Positions 6,751-8,985 of a stretch of DNA of 8,985 nt are shown in pieces (within the stretch, counting starts at the first letter, position 1; every line of letters starts with the position of its first letter). Position numbers and translations under genes: made by a program. The DNA is from CAZBZG01 sp964496245. GTDB lineage: Bacteria > Planctomycetota > SZUA-567. The notes beneath the pieces were generated by a model. That model worked only from the letters and a program-made list of their open reading frames with translations, was not told where the DNA came from and ran no database searches. The stretch spans positions 1 to 8,985 of the forward strand of contig CAZBZG010000198.1 in assembly GCA_964496245.1 (NCBI GenBank). Direction: 5' to 3'.

Positions 6751-7859
6751 TGACATGCCTCCTTGCCGTCTTCATCGCCACCCTGCTCCTCTGCGCGCTC
6801 GCCGCGCTGCTGGCCGTGCTGCTCCTGGCCGCCGAAGCGGTCTTCGCCAACTACGGCGAATGCCGCATCGACGTGAACGGGGGCGACAAAGCCCTGACCG
6901 TCCAAGGGGGCCAGAGCCTGCTCGCGAGCCTGGCCGACCAGAAGGTCTTTCTGCCATCGGCCTGCGGCGGCCGGGGCAGCTGCGGGGTCTGCAAGTGCCG
7001 GGTGAAGAGCGGCGCCGGACCGGTGCTGCCCACCGAGCGGCCGTACCTGACCGACGAGGAGTTAGACCAGGGCGTGCGCCTCTCCTGCCAGGTCAAGGTC
7101 AAGGAGGACATCTCGATCGAGGTGCCCGAAGGGCTTCTCGCCGTGCGGGAGCTGTCCACCACGGTCGAATCTGTCACCGACCTCACGCATGACATCAAGG
7201 GCCTTCGCTTCCGGTTGCCCGAGGGCGAGCGCATGCCGTTCAAGGCGGGGCAGTACGTGCAGCTCGTGGCTCCGCCCTACGGCGAGGTGCACGAGGAGAC
7301 CTTCCGCGCGTACTCGATCGCCTCGCCCCCGCACGAAACGGCGTGGATCGACCTCATCATCCGGCTCGTGCCCGACGGGATCGTGACCACATTCGTCTTC
7401 GAGCACCTGAGCGAAGGGGACGCGATTCGCCTGGTCGGGCCCTTTGGGGACTTTCATCTGCGGGAATCCGACCGCGAGATCCTGTTCATCGCGGGCGGGT
7501 CCGGTCTGGCGCCCATCCGCAGCGTCGTGCTGGACATGATCGAACGGAAGATCACGCACCGGTCGGCCACCTTCTACTTTGGCGCCGTGCAGGAGCGCGA
7601 CCTCTACTACGTGGACGCGTTCCAGGAACTGGCACGCGAGCATGACTGGTTCCGGTTCGTGCCCGCGCTCTCCGGTGACGAGGGGGGGCACGATTACGAA
7701 CGCGGACTGATCACGGAGGTGGTGGAGCGGCACGCGGACCGGCTCGAGGATCACGAGGCGTATCTCTGCGGGTCGCCCGGCATGATCGACGCGTGCATCG
7801 AAGTGCTCCTGCGCAAGGGGGTGCCTGAGGAGCGGATCTTCTACGACAAGTTCGCGTAG
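6750..7859 (+). CDS. nqrF: NADH dehydrogenase subunit of Na+-NQR, compact form
   Basis: The electron entry subunit: it oxidises NADH with FAD and passes electrons to a [2Fe-2S] cluster. In the 369-aa product the order is a membrane anchor (about 4-30), a plant-type ferredoxin domain (about 36-125), an FAD domain (about 133-240) and an NADH domain (245-369). Cluster ligands are C72, C78, C81 and C113 (CGGRGSC, then GVC), with an extra C83. The FAD site is RAYS (186-189), and GPFGDF (230-235) follows. NADH-site motifs are AGGSGLAPIRS (248-258) and CGSPGMIDA (340-348). It is about 40 residues shorter than classical NqrF (about 408). It ends FYDKFA rather than the usual LLDDFGG, resembling soluble oxygenase reductases. 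The membrane anchor and operon position still favour NqrF. ATG6750 overlaps the nqrE stop. Confidence 0.9.
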   Translation: MTCLLAVFIATLLLCALAALLAVLLLAAEAVFANYGECRIDVNGGDKALTVQGGQSLLASLADQKVFLPSACGGRGSCGVCKCRVKSGAGPVLPTERPYLTDEELDQGVRLSCQVKVKEDISIEVPEGLLAVRELSTTVESVTDLTHDIKGLRFRLPEGERMPFKAGQYVQLVAPPYGEVHEETFRAYSIASPPHETAWIDLIIRLVPDGIVTTFVFEHLSEGDAIRLVGPFGDFHLRESDREILFIAGGSGLAPIRSVVLDMIERKITHRSATFYFGAVQERDLYYVDAFQELAREHDWFRFVPALSGDEGGHDYERGLITEVVERHADRLEDHEAYLCGSPGMIDACIEVLLRKGVPEERIFYDKFA

Positions 7860-7903
7860 CCCGGATCGGCATCAGCCGAGCCGCAAGCCGCTGAGGAACC
7901 GCC

Positions 7904-8380
7904 ATGAGACAGACGCCCGACCTCGACCGCGTGCAGGCGCGCATGCAGCCCGGGGCGCTCACGCTCCACGGATTCCTGGCCCCGGACACGCGCAAGCTCG
8001 TGGACATCCTGGCGGCCGACGACCGGGTCGTGCGCCAGCACGGGCTCTCGCACGAACGGATCGCGGACCGCTTGGAGGCGCTGACCCGGGCCGGCAAGGA
8101 TCAAGCCGAACGGGAACGCGTGGTGGAAGACCGCTTCCGGGTGCAGGTACGGGAGGAGCGCGGGCGCCTGCCAAGCCCCTGGGGCGACGGCCTCTTCCGC
8201 AAGGGCGAGACGCGCCTCACCGATCCGATCACAGGGCAGTCCTTCCGCTGGACCCCGCTCGGCGTGCATCTCATCCGCGCGCACGGCTTCTACGGGGGCA
8301 GGGGCTCGACGTTCCGGCTCGAGCCCAGCGCTCTGATTGCTGCGCTGGGGATGACATCCACCCCTGGTGCGGCGGAGTAG
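7904..8380 (+). CDS. Uncharacterised soluble protein downstream of nqrF
   Basis: A 158-aa hydrophilic protein, probably cytoplasmic, with no signal peptide, membrane segment or cysteine. It follows nqrF by 44 nt and has a clear GAGGA site (7893-7897) six bases before ATG7904, so it is probably the last gene of the operon. The N-terminal part (LHGFLAPDTRKLVDIL, then LSHERIADRLEAL) looks helical. The C-terminal part has a conserved-looking block with H122, R125, H127 and FY (VHLIRAHGFYGGRGSTFRLEP, read in two pieces from 121 and 131). I have a weak impression of a family usually labelled only 'cytoplasmic protein', but cannot name a function. It is not NqrM, the short Cys-rich NQR assembly factor that often follows nqrF. 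Confidence 0.8.
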   Translation: MRQTPDLDRVQARMQPGALTLHGFLAPDTRKLVDILAADDRVVRQHGLSHERIADRLEALTRAGKDQAERERVVEDRFRVQVREERGRLPSPWGDGLFRKGETRLTDPITGQSFRWTPLGVHLIRAHGFYGGRGSTFRLEPSALIAALGMTSTPGAAE

Positions 8381-8432
8381 AGGCTGCCTGCCGATTCGCC
8401 CTGCAGACGCTGCAGCGGTGGCCTACGCTCGG

Positions 8433-8759
8433 TTAGAGATCGACTCCGTGCTTATCGCCGTACTGATCGGCCAGGGAGTCGACCAGGGCCGGGTTGTCCG
8501 GGTCGATCTGGACGACCACGTTGCGCCCGCTCTCGCTCTGTCCGATGTACGTCCGCGCGGGCGAGAGTTGGCCGGTCTGGAGGAACTGGGAGACCGATTC
8601 CTTGTAGCCGAGTACGTACGTGTCGCCGTTGTGCCAGACCTCGGTGTAGCTCGGCTGCTCGGTCTCCTTCTGGGCCTGCGACTGGCTGTTGCAGCCGATG
8701 AGCAGACCGCCGGCCGCCAGAGCGCCAACACAGATCCATGCCGCCAGATGATGTGTCAC
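8433..8759 (-). CDS. Small predicted lipoprotein
   Basis: A 108-aa protein with a signal peptide and lipobox: a short His-rich start (MTHH), a hydrophobic core (LAAWICVGALAAGGLL) and L-I-G-C with Cys23 as the lipidated residue. The mature 86 residues begin CNSQSQAQ, a flexible Gln/Ser/Glu linker. A small, probably globular segment follows (YTEVWHNGDTYVLGYKESV, then VVVQIDPDNPALVDSLADQYG). I do not recognise a named domain. The GTG start at 8759 is chosen because AAGGAGG (8766-8772 on the - strand) lies six bases upstream and gives an exact signal peptide; the frame stays open 21 codons further but adds charged residues before the signal. It is convergent with the + strand cluster, with only 52 nt between stops, so it is probably regulated independently. 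Confidence 0.8.
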   Translation of the reverse strand: MTHHLAAWICVGALAAGGLLIGCNSQSQAQKETEQPSYTEVWHNGDTYVLGYKESVSQFLQTGQLSPARTYIGQSESGRNVVVQIDPDNPALVDSLADQYGDKHGVDL

Positions 8760-8985
8760 GTCGTGCCTCCTTCTTGCTTGCCATCGAGGATTCGCAGAAC
8801 CAACAGCCAACAGTGTCCACAATACTGGCTGGCCATTGGGTCTCTGTCAGCGGCCTGTGAGAATTCGGCGATTTTGGAAGCGACCCACCCGATTTTGATG
8901 AAGACGCTGCGATTGCGGGCCTCGGTGGGTCAAGACCCATGGCCGCGAACGTCACAATGGCGGGAGGGGGGTTGGGGTGCCACGG
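8760..8985 (-). other. Upstream region of the lipoprotein gene with repeated GACCCA/TGGGTC half-sites
   Basis: No convincing gene is seen in these 226 bases. It is less GC-rich than the coding part and probably contains the promoter for the leftward lipoprotein. The hexamer TGGGTC or its complement GACCCA occurs four times: 8837-8842, 8882-8887, 8926-8931 and 8934-8939. The last two form a 14-bp palindrome (TGGGTC-AA-GACCCA), and 8882-8889 with 8924-8931 is an 8-bp inverted repeat. A small tandem CCAACAG x2 lies at 8800-8813. The half-sites could be operator elements. No well-spaced sigma-70 promoter was found. Confidence 0.35.
8766..8772 (-). promoter_or_regulatory. Ribosome binding site of the lipoprotein gene
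   Basis: The - strand reads AAGGAGG here, a near-perfect Shine-Dalgarno sequence six bases before the GTG start at 8759. It fixes the start of the lipoprotein and argues against the longer in-frame reading from 8822. Confidence 0.75.

Noticed and set aside
8401..8415. CTGCAG-ACG-CTGCAG hairpin between the convergent stops
   Set aside because: Only a 6-bp stem with a 3-base loop and no T-run on either side; too weak to call a bidirectional terminator.
8819..8850. CTGACA ... TATTGT on the - strand as a sigma-70 promoter for the lipoprotein
   Set aside because: The spacer is 20 bases, too long for a standard promoter, and both boxes are imperfect.
8452..8955. 167-codon - strand open frame covering the lipoprotein upstream region
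   Set aside because: It overlaps the lipoprotein in another frame, lacks a ribosome site and has a low-complexity translation; the lipoprotein has a clear lipobox and ribosome site.

Overview
This is a high-GC, densely coding bacterial segment. Almost every gene is on the + strand from about 183 to 8380; a single lipoprotein gene faces it from the right end. An Na+-NQR module and a lipobox-type lipoprotein point to a diderm (Gram-negative-type) bacterium. I cannot name the phylum from the sequence alone. No gene-free stretch exceeds 300 bases.

Layout. The left edge (1-182) holds the tail of an upstream transcript and a strong rho-independent terminator (129-176). Next come a small Cys/His-containing protein (183-461), an SO_0444-type heavy-metal permease with a C-terminal HMA domain (530-1798), a calcineurin-like metallophosphoesterase (1839-2603) and a thioredoxin reductase, trxB (2668-3597). 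These lead into a tightly coupled nqrB-nqrC-nqrD-nqrE-nqrF block (3637-7859) with overlaps of 4, 4 and 1 nt and one 11-nt gap. An uncharacterised 158-aa soluble protein follows (7904-8380). A convergent lipoprotein gene (8433-8759, - strand) and its 226-nt upstream region close the window.

How the genes work together. NqrF oxidises NADH through FAD and a [2Fe-2S] cluster. NqrD/NqrE carry the paired membrane cysteines of the intramembrane Fe centre. NqrC and NqrB carry the covalent-FMN threonine motifs. Together they form the sodium-pumping electron path. The permease, phosphoesterase and thioredoxin reductase upstream are consistent with metal and thiol-redox homeostasis, and short gaps (39-64 nt) allow co-transcription.

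The most interesting point is that the NQR block lacks nqrA: trxB stands where nqrA would be. NqrB also lacks the roughly 50-residue cytoplasmic N-terminal stretch of the classical subunit, and an in-frame stop 14 codons upstream rules out a longer start. NqrF is also shorter than classical NqrF and ends differently. Together these suggest a compact, NqrA-less NQR variant that may use a different electron outlet, unless nqrA lies elsewhere in the genome. No apbE or nqrM is visible in the window.
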